A DNA stretch of 64,000 nucleotides from NCBI RefSeq assembly GCF_000376245.1, contig NZ_AQXM01000059.1:1-64000 (forward strand), given 5' to 3'. This DNA is from Acaricomes phytoseiuli DSM 14247. GTDB lineage: Bacteria > Actinomycetota > Actinomycetes > Actinomycetales > Micrococcaceae. The position numbers and the translations under genes were made by a program. Under the pieces are notes generated by a model. That model had not been told where the DNA came from, searched no databases, and saw only the letters and a program-made list of their open reading frames with translations. Within the stretch, counting starts at the first letter, position 1; each line of letters starts with the position of its first letter. Shown here one piece after another: positions 37,101 to 45,480 of this stretch.

Positions 37101-38287
37101 GCCCGCTCCAGCAGCAGCGCGGTGCCCTGGCCCACGCCGACGCACATAGTGGCCAGGCCCAGTGCAGCGCCCTCGCGCTCCATCCGGCCGAGCAGGGTGA
37201 CCGTGATCCGCGCTCCGGAGGAGCCCAGCGGATGCCCCAGGGCGATGGCGCCGCCATCCGCGTTGACGCGTCGCGGGTCCAGGCCGAGCCTTCGGATGCA
37301 GGCTAGTGCCTGGCTCGCGAAAGCCTCGTTGAGTTCGACGGCACCGATCTGATCGATGGTCGTGCCGGTGCGAGTCAGCACTTTCTCCGTGGCCGGCACG
37401 GGGCCCAGGCCCATGAGCTTGGGCTCCACTCCGGCAGCAGCCGAGCCGAGAACCCTGGCCCGCGGTGTCAGCCCGAATCGCCGCACCGCCTGGTCAGAGG
37501 CGATCAGGACCGCGGCGGCACCGTCATTGAGCGATGAGGCATTGCCCGCGGTCACCACGCCCTCTGGACGGACCACGGGCCGCAAGCCGGCGAGCGCAGC
37601 CAAAGAGCTGTCCCGTCGGGGGCCCTCATCGGCGCTCATGGTCACGGTCGTTTTTCCGGACCGGACGTCCACGGGCAGGATCTCCGCGCTGAACCGCCCG
37701 GCATCCATGGCGGCCACTGCTCGCTGATGCGACTCCAGCGCGAATTCATCGGCCTGCTCCCGGGTGATACCGTCCAACGCAGCGACTTCCTCAGCGGTTT
37801 CCGGCATCGATAACGTCTCTTCGGCGCTGAACCGCGGGTTGGTGAACCGCCAGCAGATAGAGGTATCGAAGATCTCCCCCGGTTTGGCGAAGGCCTTCTC
37901 CGGTTTGGCCATGACCCAGGGGGCTCGGCTCATGGACTCCACTCCGCCGGCGAGCACGAGATCCGCCGCTCCGGCCTGGATCATCTGCGCGGCCAGGCTG
38001 ATCGCGCTCATCCCCGAAGCGCAGAGCCGGTTCACGGTGAGGCCCGGCACGGACTGCGGGAGCCCGGCGAGCAGCAAAGCCATCCGGGCGATATTGCGGT
38101 TGTCCTCGCCGGCCTGGTTGGCGTTGCCGAGGATGACTTCGTCGATGGCTTCCGGGTCCGCTCCAGCGCGTTCGACAACAGCGCGGAGCACCGTGGCGGC
38201 CAGGTCGTCCGGCCGGGTACCGGCTAGAGCGCCGGCGTATCTGCCGATAGGTGTGCGTAGACCATCAACCAGAAACGCCTCGCTCAT
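37097..38287 (-). CDS. paaJ: PaaJ/PcaF-type beta-ketoadipyl-CoA thiolase
   Basis: A 396-residue thiolase with the catalytic Cys in NRLCASGMSAI, the His in ALGHPLGSSGARI and the second Cys in MCVGVGQGTAL. It cleaves 3-oxoadipyl-CoA to succinyl-CoA and acetyl-CoA, the last step of the pathway. It is the first gene of paaJ-paaF-paaH-GNAT, and the operator at 38319 lies 32-51 bases before its start. A general acetyl-CoA acetyltransferase is possible; the operon argues for PaaJ. Confidence 0.9.
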   Translation of the reverse strand: MSEAFLVDGLRTPIGRYAGALAGTRPDDLAATVLRAVVERAGADPEAIDEVILGNANQAGEDNRNIARMALLLAGLPQSVPGLTVNRLCASGMSAISLAAQMIQAGAADLVLAGGVESMSRAPWVMAKPEKAFAKPGEIFDTSICWRFTNPRFSAEETLSMPETAEEVAALDGITREQADEFALESHQRAVAAMDAGRFSAEILPVDVRSGKTTVTMSADEGPRRDSSLAALAGLRPVVRPEGVVTAGNASSLNDGAAAVLIASDQAVRRFGLTPRARVLGSAAAGVEPKLMGLGPVPATEKVLTRTGTTIDQIGAVELNEAFASQALACIRRLGLDPRRVNADGGAIALGHPLGSSGARITVTLLGRMEREGAALGLATMCVGVGQGTALLLERA

Positions 38288-38318
38288 TGTGCCCTCCGCT
38301 CTGCGGAACCAAAGGATT

Positions 38319-38338
38319 TACTGACCGCTCGTTCACTA
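38319..38338. promoter_or_regulatory. PaaR-type operator in front of paaJ
   Basis: TACTGACCGCTCGTTCACTA is a 9-2-9 inverted repeat with two mismatched pairs. It shares the T-A-C-T/C-G-A-C/A-C-G half with the other three paa sites, and it lies just before paaJ. It is the least symmetric of the four. Confidence 0.65.
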
Positions 38339-38426
38339 AAACTCTATCAATATGGCACACCGCCCCGGGGCGGTCAACGATCAGCGCAGTCGATGCCCGG
38401 GGCTCTGCACAGCCGGGCAGCCGCGA

Positions 38427-39590
38427 TCAGCTCCACAGTTTGCCCAGGCTACCGAGCGCCATCCACCCCAGGAAGAGCGAGATTGCCCAGCCCGCGACAC
38501 CGGCGATCAGCAGCCACCGCGGATACCGGTACCCGCCCAGCAGATCCCTACGGAACCAGGCAGCCCAGAGGATCACGGTGAATCCGATCGGTAGCACTAA
38601 ACCGTTGAGCGCACCGGCCAAGATCAGCAGCGTGGGCGGCGCCTGGTTGATCAACAGGAAGATTCCCGTAGAGACCACGATGAATCCGCAGGTAATCAAG
38701 CCGCGCCGCCGGCCTTCTCCTCGCAAGCGCGCGCTCAGGAAGGACACCGAGGTGTAGGACGCACCGATCACACTGGTGATCGCCGCCGCCCAGAGCACGG
38801 CGTCGAAAAGACGCAACCCGAGCTCCCCGGCCGCGGCCTGGAAAGCCGTGGCCGCCGGGTTCTCGGCCGCCAGCGTCACTCCCCCGACTACAACGCCCAG
38901 AACCGCCAAGAACAGCAGCACCCGCATGATGCCGGTGACGATGATGCCGGTGACCGACGCCCCGCTGATCTGCCGGATATTCTGCACTCCAGTGGTCCCG
39001 GAGTCGATCAGCCGATGCGCTCCGGCATAAGTGATGTAGCCGCCGACGGTCCCGCCGATGAGCGTGGTGATGGCCAGGAAGTCGATCTCTGCGGGAAATA
39101 CGGTCTGCCGCAAGGCCTCTGCAAGCGGAGGCTTGGAAACGATCGCGGTGTAGCAGGTGAGCAGGATCATCACCAGACCCAACACCACGACGATCCGGTC
39201 CAGGGCAACGCCTGCCCGGCGCACCAGGAAAATGGCGATCGCCACGGCTGCCGTGATGGCCCCGCCGACTTTAGCGTCGACACCCAACAAGGCGTTCAGG
39301 CCGAGCCCGCCCCCGGCGACATTGCCCACATTGAAGATCAGACCGCCGAAGGCGATCAGCGCGGCGAGCACCCAACCGACACCCGGCAGGATCTTGTTTC
39401 CGAGCTCCTGAGCGCGCAGACCGGAGACACCGAGCACACGCCAGACGTTCATCTGCACCGCGATATCCACCACGATGGAGATCAGGATGGCGAAGGCGAA
39501 AGCCGCGCCGAGAGAAGCCGTGAAAACAGTGGTCTGGGTGATGAAGCCGGGGCCGATGGCCGCGGTCGCCATCAGAAACATCGCCCCCAA
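38427..39590 (-). CDS. Nramp-related transporter without the canonical metal motifs (5' end frameshifted)
   Basis: A protein of 387 residues with about eleven membrane segments of the Nramp fold: I-G-P-G-F-I-T-Q in segment 1 and G-G-Y-I-T-Y-A-G-A-H in segment 6. The D-P-G-N and M-P-H motifs that bind Mn/Fe in classical Nramp proteins are missing, as in the YcsG-type branch, so the substrate may not be a metal. The natural start appears to be ATG 39679, which overlaps the upstream gene's stop by four bases (ATGA), but that frame ends after 10 codons. One base is missing near 39650, which shifts to the frame of this gene (about 30 extra residues ending PARSALLG). TTG 39590 is used here as the only in-frame start. 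Real start loss or a consensus error. Confidence 0.8.
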   Translation of the reverse strand: MGAMFLMATAAIGPGFITQTTVFTASLGAAFAFAILISIVVDIAVQMNVWRVLGVSGLRAQELGNKILPGVGWVLAALIAFGGLIFNVGNVAGGGLGLNALLGVDAKVGGAITAAVAIAIFLVRRAGVALDRIVVVLGLVMILLTCYTAIVSKPPLAEALRQTVFPAEIDFLAITTLIGGTVGGYITYAGAHRLIDSGTTGVQNIRQISGASVTGIIVTGIMRVLLFLAVLGVVVGGVTLAAENPAATAFQAAAGELGLRLFDAVLWAAAITSVIGASYTSVSFLSARLRGEGRRRGLITCGFIVVSTGIFLLINQAPPTLLILAGALNGLVLPIGFTVILWAAWFRRDLLGGYRYPRWLLIAGVAGWAISLFLGWMALGSLGKLWS

Positions 39591-39675
39591 CAGCGCCGAG
39601 CGCGCCGGCTTGCCTGCTGGATTCGCCCGGGGCGGTTCCCCCGGTTCTACCGTGTCCCACCGTTGCGGACATCGC

Positions 39676-41007
39676 TCATCGCACCGCCGCTGGGGCGAGC
39701 AGGATCAGCTCCCGCGTCTGCTCCGCGACATTCTGGCGACTAGCCCGGAACTGCTCACTGCTTCCGGTGCTCTGTGTACCGGTGTAGCTCAGGACTGGCA
39801 CATGGAGGTGCCCGCCCGCGATGTCATCACGGCCCAAGCCTTCACGCAGGCGGTTGACCCGGTACATGCTCTCGTTGGAGAGGTAATCGCCGCCGCTGCC
39901 GGCCCGGGCGAAAGCGTCCTCCGCGGGAACGCCCTCCGCGCAATTCACATCGAGGCGCTCCGGAGTAGAAGATGAGCAATAGGACTGCCGGAAGTTCACC
40001 GGATACGGGCCAGTGGGCACGGCCTGCATCTGGGCCGCGGGCAGGGTGGTGTTGATGAACTGCGGACTCTGCCGGGTCTGCGGCCAGCCGGCTGCCGGCG
40101 GCACTTCCTGCCGATACCCCTGAGCAACGCCTTCGTTGAGATTATCGACTGATCCACCACGCCATACTCCGGCCCAGCGCTCGATATCGAATCGGTTCCC
40201 GCCCTGGCTGATCGTCATCGCGATCTGCGCGTTCGCCGGACCCTGCTGCAGTTGAGGGCCGTAAGCGTCTTCGACAATGCCCGCATCGAACCCTGACCAG
40301 GTTACGGGGAGCATCACCGCTTGCACCTGAATAGGACCTTGCGGGGTATCCAGCACCCGGCCTGAAAGCTGCAGGATCGCCGCTCCTGAAGGGTTGGCCA
40401 TGCTGAGTCTCGAGTCCAGGAGGAAGGGATCGAAACCGCTGATCATGACCTTGGCCACTCCCGGATCAGCCGTGAAACCAAGCTCAGAAAGCCCCCTGGA
40501 GGATCGCTCGAATTGATCGAGTAGCTCATTGAGTCGAGGCAGGGCCAGCGGATTCTGCGCGACCCAGCTCTTGATCGTCATGCGCATCGACAGTCGAGCC
40601 CAGTACAACCCGTGATCCTCGTAGCGGTCGCCATCGTACTGGGGATTGCGGCCCTGGGCGTTATCGAGCGCTGACTGCCACAGCCCCCGGCCCGCTGCTT
40701 CGAGCCTCTGCTCGATAGTCTGTGGAGCCGCCGTGGGGAGCTGCGCGGCGAACGCATCGACAACGGGCTGCAGACCACTCTGGCGGATGATCTGCTGCGA
40801 GTAGGGTTCCGCGGCTCCCGGAAGAGGTGTGCTGAGCCGAGCTTCTTCCACATTGGGCAGCAGAGTGTCCTGCAAACGGGCTCCCTGAGCGGCCGGAACG
40901 GCAGTGACGAGCGCGCCTAGAAACATCGTCATCGCCAGACCGCTCACCATCAGGCTTCTGGCGCGTCTGGGCCGAGACCCGCTAGCATTTCGGTTCCTTC
41001 GGATCAT
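39676..41007 (-). CDS. Secreted pyroglutamyl-peptidase-like protein with Ser in place of the catalytic Cys
   Basis: A 443-residue protein with a basic N-terminus and a signal segment (about residues 18-42, ending near A-A-Q-G-A). The C-terminal part shows the peptidase C15 (Pcp) layout: G-F-D-P-F at 191-195, the catalytic Glu276 in G-G-N-R-F-D-I-E, then Y-L-S-N at 375-378 where Pcp has V-C-N, and His402 in H-L-H-V-P. The nucleophile position is therefore Ser377. The N-terminal 150 residues have no family I recognise. Its stop overlaps the ancestral start of the Nramp-like gene by four bases. Classical Pcp is cytoplasmic and about 215 residues long, so this is a long, exported relative. It could be a serine hydrolase or a binding protein. 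Confidence 0.75.
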   Translation of the reverse strand: MIRRNRNASGSRPRRARSLMVSGLAMTMFLGALVTAVPAAQGARLQDTLLPNVEEARLSTPLPGAAEPYSQQIIRQSGLQPVVDAFAAQLPTAAPQTIEQRLEAAGRGLWQSALDNAQGRNPQYDGDRYEDHGLYWARLSMRMTIKSWVAQNPLALPRLNELLDQFERSSRGLSELGFTADPGVAKVMISGFDPFLLDSRLSMANPSGAAILQLSGRVLDTPQGPIQVQAVMLPVTWSGFDAGIVEDAYGPQLQQGPANAQIAMTISQGGNRFDIERWAGVWRGGSVDNLNEGVAQGYRQEVPPAAGWPQTRQSPQFINTTLPAAQMQAVPTGPYPVNFRQSYCSSSTPERLDVNCAEGVPAEDAFARAGSGGDYLSNESMYRVNRLREGLGRDDIAGGHLHVPVLSYTGTQSTGSSEQFRASRQNVAEQTRELILLAPAAVR

Positions 41008-41168
41008 CTCGGTTTCCGCCCCCTCGTCGTGACTTCATCTTTGCAGCACGGTGCGCACCTCATCATCGAGTGACTGCTGAGCAGGCGCTTGGCAGAAAAT
41101 GTAACTGATTCTCGGGCTCTTGAACAGTCCGCGGCCGGAGCGCCGGGCAACTCGCATAAACTGGGCTG

Positions 41169-42128
41169 ATGAGCCAGAGCAGCAGTGAAAGCAGTCCCGG
41201 TACGCCAGGTGGCTCCGCCGTCTCAGATATTTTCGACGCCTCCCGCTGGCGGCCCGTTGAAGGCTTTGGATTCCAGGACCTCACGTATCATCGGCAGCAC
41301 GAGCACGGCAGGGATCTGCCCGCCGTGCGGATCGCTTTCAACCGGCCTGAAGTCCGCAATGCCTTCCGCCCCGGCACCGTGGATGAGCTCTACCGGGCTC
41401 TCGATCATGCCCGGATGACTCCCGATGTCGCCACCGTACTGCTGACCGGCAATGGCCCGAGCCCCAAAGACGGCGGGCATTCCTTCTGCTCGGGCGGGGA
41501 TCAGCGGATCCGAGGGCGGGACGGCTACCGTTACGCCACTGGTGAGAGCCGGGAGAGCATAGACCCGGCACGAGCCGGCCGTTTGCACATTCTCGAAGTC
41601 CAACGGCTCATCCGCACGATGCCGAAAGTGGTGATCGCAGTGGTCAACGGCTGGGCTGCTGGCGGCGGCCATTCGCTGCACGTGGTCGCTGATCTCACCC
41701 TGGCCTCGAAGCAGCACGGGAAATTCAAGCAGACCGATGCCACCGTCGGGAGTTTCGACGCCGGCTACGGTTCTGCATTGCTGGCGCGGCAGATAGGGCA
41801 GAAGCGGGCTCGAGAGATCTTCTTCCTGGCCCGGGAGTACTCTGCCGAGGAGATGGTGGCCATAGGTGCGGTCAACGCCGCCGTCGATCATGCCCGGCTG
41901 GAAGAAGTCGCGCTCGAATACGCTGCGGATATCGCCCGGCAGTCCCCACAGGCCATCCGGATGCTCAAATTCGCCTTCAACCTCGCCGACGATGGCCTCG
42001 CCGGGCAGCAGGTCTTCGCCGGAGAAGCGACGCGTCTGGCCTATATGACCGATGAGGCCGTAGAAGGGCGGGACGCTTTCCTGGAGAAGCGGCCGCCGAA
42101 CTGGCAGGATTTTCCCTATTACTTCTGA
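41169..42128 (+). CDS. menB: MenB, 1,4-dihydroxy-2-naphthoyl-CoA synthase
   Basis: MenB (319 residues) cyclises o-succinylbenzoyl-CoA. Family-specific segments: R-I-A-F-N-R-P-E-V-R-N-A-F-R-P, FCSGGDQRIRGRDGY, NGWAAGGGHSLHVVAD, V-G-S-F-D-A-G-Y-G-S. The Ser/Gly-rich N-terminal 20 residues are variable. ATG 41169. First of menB-menE-menA. Confidence 0.96.
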   Translation: MSQSSSESSPGTPGGSAVSDIFDASRWRPVEGFGFQDLTYHRQHEHGRDLPAVRIAFNRPEVRNAFRPGTVDELYRALDHARMTPDVATVLLTGNGPSPKDGGHSFCSGGDQRIRGRDGYRYATGESRESIDPARAGRLHILEVQRLIRTMPKVVIAVVNGWAAGGGHSLHVVADLTLASKQHGKFKQTDATVGSFDAGYGSALLARQIGQKRAREIFFLAREYSAEEMVAIGAVNAAVDHARLEEVALEYAADIARQSPQAIRMLKFAFNLADDGLAGQQVFAGEATRLAYMTDEAVEGRDAFLEKRPPNWQDFPYYF

Positions 42129-42170
42129 TTACCTCTGATTCCTATCCAATGGACTCCACGCGCATCAGCT

Positions 42171-43364
42171 ATGAACACTCTTCCCCAGCCCATCCGAGCT
42201 GAACAGCTCTCGGGAGCTCTCGCCGCCGCGCTCAGCGGCACGGGCCCCGCCGTCCGGATCAGCCCGGCTGGTGCCGAGCTCCGGCAGGCGCCGGCCGGAA
42301 TCGCCTTAATCGTCAGTACCTCCGGCTCCACGGGAGCTCCTAAACAAGTGATGCTCAGCGCCGCTGCACTCCGCGCATCCGCCGAAGGTACCGCACACGT
42401 TCTGGGGGGCGAGGGGCAGTGGCTGCTCGCACTGCCCACGAGTTATATCGCAGGTGCTCAGGTGCTCATCCGGTCGATTTTCGCAGGTACCACTCCGGTG
42501 GTGCTTCCCGGAGAATCCTTCAGCCCTGCCTCTTTCACCCGAACGGCGAAAAAACTGACTGGCCGGCTGCGGTTCACTTCGCTCGTCCCCACTCAGCTGC
42601 TGCGGCTCCTCAATGATTCTGCCGCTTGCGCAGTGCTCAGGCGGTTCGATGCGATCCTCCTGGGGGGTGCCCCCACGGACCCCGAGCTGCTCTCCCGCAC
42701 CGAGGGCGAGGATCTGCGCGTCATTCGCACCTATGGCAGCGCAGAGACCTGCGGGGGCTGCGTCTATAACGGCAGGCCCCTACCGGGCGCTCTCTGGCAG
42801 ATACGGGCCGACGATACCGGTGATCCCCGAGTCTGGCTCGGCGGAGCCATGATCGCAGAAGGCTACCTGGACGACCCTGCCCGGACCGCCGAAGATTTCC
42901 AGGACGAAGGCGGAACTCGCTGGTACCGCACCTCTGATCTGGGCGAGGAGAGTCGAGAAGGGCAGTTGCAGATACTGGGACGGGCCGACGATACGATCAT
43001 CTCTGGCGGCCTCAAGGTCTCCGCGGCGGCTGTCGGCCGAATGCTGCGCAAGCTCCCCGAGGTCGGTGATGCGTTCATCGGTTCAGTGCCGGACCCGGAG
43101 TGGGGCCAGCGTGTGGTCGCTGCCGTCCAGTTGGCAGAGGGCTTACCCGACACGCGTGACCGCGCTGAAGCAGCCCGGCGGCTGCGGCAGCAGGCTGGTA
43201 TGCTCCTGGCGGCTCATGAAGTTCCCCAAGCCTTTCTCTTCGTGGCCGAGATGCCGCTGCTAGCCAACGGGAAACCCGACCGCCGGGCAGTGCTCGATGC
43301 GCTCCACGGAGAATTCGCCCAGGAGCTGCCGCCGCATTCGTCGAGACCGGACGCCCAGCCGTGA
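42171..43364 (+). CDS. menE: MenE, o-succinylbenzoate-CoA ligase
   Basis: A 397-residue acyl-adenylate enzyme that makes o-succinylbenzoyl-CoA. The ATP loop is VSTSGSTGAPKQVMLS, then Y-G-S-A-E-T-C-G and G-R-A-D-D-T-I-I-S-G-G-L-K. The catalytic Lys in N-G-K-P-D-R-R is near the end. It lies 42 bases behind menB and before menA. Confidence 0.93.
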   Translation: MNTLPQPIRAEQLSGALAAALSGTGPAVRISPAGAELRQAPAGIALIVSTSGSTGAPKQVMLSAAALRASAEGTAHVLGGEGQWLLALPTSYIAGAQVLIRSIFAGTTPVVLPGESFSPASFTRTAKKLTGRLRFTSLVPTQLLRLLNDSAACAVLRRFDAILLGGAPTDPELLSRTEGEDLRVIRTYGSAETCGGCVYNGRPLPGALWQIRADDTGDPRVWLGGAMIAEGYLDDPARTAEDFQDEGGTRWYRTSDLGEESREGQLQILGRADDTIISGGLKVSAAAVGRMLRKLPEVGDAFIGSVPDPEWGQRVVAAVQLAEGLPDTRDRAEAARRLRQQAGMLLAAHEVPQAFLFVAEMPLLANGKPDRRAVLDALHGEFAQELPPHSSRPDAQP

Positions 43365-43430
43365 ACAACACCAGGTTCTGCTGAGGGTTCGCCTAAGATG
43401 GCAGAAAGAACAAGGCAGGAGACAGAATCA

Positions 43431-44324
43431 GTGAGCGGAAACGGTCCCACAGCACGCCTATGGCTCCAGGGAGCGAGGTTGCGCACTCTGCCCATGGCAG
43501 TCTCCCCGGTGCTCATCGGAACCGCAGCCGCTTACGGCCTCGGCAGCTTCAAGCCCCTGAATGCCTTACTGGCGCTTCTCGTGGCGCTCTTCCTGCAGAT
43601 CGGGGTGAACTACGCGAATGACTATTCGGATGGCATCCGCGGAACTGATGATCAGCGAGTCGGACCGGTCCGCCTGACCGCCGCGGGCATAGCCCAACCG
43701 CATCAGGTGCGGGCCGCGGCTTTCCTCTGCTTCACCGTGGCCATGCTCGCCGGCCTGATCCTCATCATCGCCTCCCAGGCCTGGTGGCTGCTGCTCGTAG
43801 GACTGGCCTGCGTGCTCGCCGCCTGGGGCTATACCGGGGGCAAAAATCCTTACGGCTATCTAGGCCTGGGGGACGTTTTCGTCTTCGTCTTCTTCGGCCT
43901 GATCGCCACCTTGGGCACTACTTTCACCCAGGCCGGGCGGCTCAGCTGGGAAGCCGGTATCGGAGCCGTGAGCACCGGGCTGATCGCCGTGGCTCTGCTG
44001 ATGGCCAATAACGTCCGGGATCTGCCCCATGACGCCGAAGTCGGCAAACGCACCCTGGCGGTACGGCTGGGCGATCGCAATGCGCGTTTCGCCTATGTGG
44101 TGATGCTGGCAGTGGCGATTCTCTTACCTCTCGTCCTGGCCTTCGCGCATCCCTGGGTGCTGCTGGTGATCCTGGTCGTTCCGGCGACGCTCCAGCCTGC
44201 GTGGATCATGCTCTCCGGCCGGTCCCGTAAGGCGCTCATCCCGGTATTGCGGCAGACCGGGGTGATCAACCTCGGCTTCAGCGTGCTCTATTCATTGGCG
44301 CTGGTATTGGCTCGGGGCTTCTGA
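43431..44324 (+). CDS. menA: MenA, 1,4-dihydroxy-2-naphthoate polyprenyltransferase
   Basis: MenA attaches the prenyl chain to DHNA in the membrane. The UbiA-type prenyl-diphosphate motif N-D-Y-S-D-G-I-R-G is present, with L-A-V-R-L-G-D near residue 215 for the second Asp-rich segment, and about nine membrane segments. GTG 43431 has AGGAG nine bases upstream; ATG 43398, with GAGGG ten bases upstream, is an alternative that would add 11 residues. MenA of mycobacteria has a similarly short N-terminus. It overlaps the convergent DUF4229 gene by 37 bases. Confidence 0.93.
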   Translation: MSGNGPTARLWLQGARLRTLPMAVSPVLIGTAAAYGLGSFKPLNALLALLVALFLQIGVNYANDYSDGIRGTDDQRVGPVRLTAAGIAQPHQVRAAAFLCFTVAMLAGLILIIASQAWWLLLVGLACVLAAWGYTGGKNPYGYLGLGDVFVFVFFGLIATLGTTFTQAGRLSWEAGIGAVSTGLIAVALLMANNVRDLPHDAEVGKRTLAVRLGDRNARFAYVVMLAVAILLPLVLAFAHPWVLLVILVVPATLQPAWIMLSGRSRKALIPVLRQTGVINLGFSVLYSLALVLARGF

Positions 44325-44611
44325 CTGGCATCGATCCCGGCCTGCGGGTTATGCTCCACGAATGCGTCCTCGACGGAGGACTGCTCAGCAAGACGCTGAG
44401 CGCGGCGCTGGCTGCCTTTAGCGGAGAAAGCGGAGCGCATTGATGCTGTCGCCGCATCACGCTGAGGGCGGAAAAAGAGATAAGCCAGGCAGAAAGCAAT
44501 CAGGGTCGCCGCGATCACGGAAAACACCACGCCCAGGCCTAGCCAGTAGAACAGCACCACTAGGGGCACAAGAAGAACCACCCGGAGCAGGGTGTACTTT
44601 AAGACAGCCAC
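44288..44611 (-). CDS. DUF4229 small membrane protein
   Basis: A 107-residue protein with two membrane segments (about 8-25 and 28-47) and a basic, Ala/Gln-rich tail. The pattern L-K-Y-T-L-L-R-V-V-L and L-A-Y-L-F-F-R-P-Q-R-D is that of the DUF4229 family, usually located next to menA in actinobacteria. The function is unknown. GTG 44611 has GGAGAA before it. Confidence 0.8.
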   Translation of the reverse strand: MAVLKYTLLRVVLLVPLVVLFYWLGLGVVFSVIAATLIAFCLAYLFFRPQRDAATASMRSAFSAKGSQRRAQRLAEQSSVEDAFVEHNPQAGIDASQKPRANTSANE

Positions 44612-44700
44612 TTCTCCATTTTAGTCACTCAGCCTGTGCTTCGCGTAAGCGGGCATCCGGCCCGTTCGAGGCTTTTGAGCTGAGTCGATAGAATTGTGTT

Positions 44701-45051
44701 ATGCCTCGAGTACTATTGGTTCTCGTTATCCTCGGTGTGACGATCTACGCTCTGATCGATTGTCTGCGCACTGAACGGGGATCCGTCCGGACCTTGCCCA
44801 AACCAGCATGGATACTGCTGATCGTGCTGCTGCCTGCCGTGGGCGCAGCGCTGTGGTTCTTCCTCGGCCGGCCGAGGCGTCAAGCCGGCCCCGCTCGGCC
44901 CGCGCGCTCCGTGGCACCTGATGACGACCCCGATTTCCTGCGCAACCTCGAGATCCACCGCCGCCAGAAGGCCGAGGAGCAACGGCTCGAAGAAAAGCGC
45001 AGAGAGCTCGAAGAGCGCGAGCGCAAACTGGGCGGCGACGAGAAGCCCTGA
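44701..45051 (+). CDS. PLDc_N-domain small membrane protein
   Basis: A 116-residue protein with two membrane segments joined by a loop (about 3-19 and 38-56, Y-A-L-I-D-C-L-R and W-I-L-L-I-V-L-L-P-A-V-G-A), the PLDc_N pattern found at the N-terminus of cardiolipin synthases but here alone. A charged, coiled-coil-like tail of about 40 residues rich in Glu and Arg follows. Such stand-alone PLDc_N proteins are common in actinobacteria and have no assigned function. Confidence 0.8.
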   Translation: MPRVLLVLVILGVTIYALIDCLRTERGSVRTLPKPAWILLIVLLPAVGAALWFFLGRPRRQAGPARPARSVAPDDDPDFLRNLEIHRRQKAEEQRLEEKRRELEERERKLGGDEKP

Positions 45052-45085
45052 TCAGTGGATTAGCTGCGGCGGTGGGCCCGACGGC

Positions 45086-45325
45086 TCAGCGCGGCACGAG
45101 CTGCTGCAGCTCGGTGGCCTGGTCCTGCTGGCCAGCCGATTCCACAACGACGTAGAACTCCTGGCATCGTTCGGCACAACGGCACCCGTTCTCCAGCGCC
45201 CACTTATCCAGCTGCTGCCAGGTTTCGCGGATCCGGGGCATCGGCCCCGGGTAAACCCCACAGACCGCCAGTGCTTCCGGGAGTCCGATCACGTCTAAGG
45301 CTCCATCGCCGGTTTCTCGGCACAT
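45086..45325 (-). pseudogene. Remnant of a GyrI-like effector-binding protein
   Basis: The reverse frame ending at 45086 reads A-L-A-V-C-G-V-Y-P-G-P-M-P-R-I-R-E-T-W-Q, then W-A-L-E-N-G, E-F-Y-V-V-V-E and T-E-L-Q-Q. This spacing is that of the C-terminal half of GyrI-like/BltR-type effector-binding domains. The first half of the domain and any DNA-binding part are absent; the frame stays open upstream only to the hairpin at 45414-45455, with a Cys-rich stretch (C-D-L-C) and no good ribosome-binding site before ATG 45325. Most likely a 5'-truncated gene; a short intact gene cannot be excluded. Confidence 0.4.
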
Positions 45326-45413
45326 CTCGATAGAAGTCTCGGAAGACTCCCGCAGGGTTCTGAGATCTGCGCAGAGATCGCATTCAGCCGGGTGCTGACT
45401 GTGCGAGGGCCAC

Positions 45414-45455
45414 GCACCGGGGCCGCCGAGCAGATCTGCTCGGCGGCCCCGGTGC
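45414..45455 (+). terminator. Intrinsic terminator formed by a 42-base perfect palindrome
   Basis: The palindrome has no mismatch over 21 base pairs (G/C-rich arms starting GCACCGGGGCC, centre AGATCT) and is followed on the + strand by TTTTA. This fits a strong + strand terminator, reached by transcripts from the PLDc_N gene, and it may also block ccsB transcripts coming from the other side. Confidence 0.75.
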
Positions 45456-45480
45456 TTTTAGCTCTTCTACTCAGGAACTC

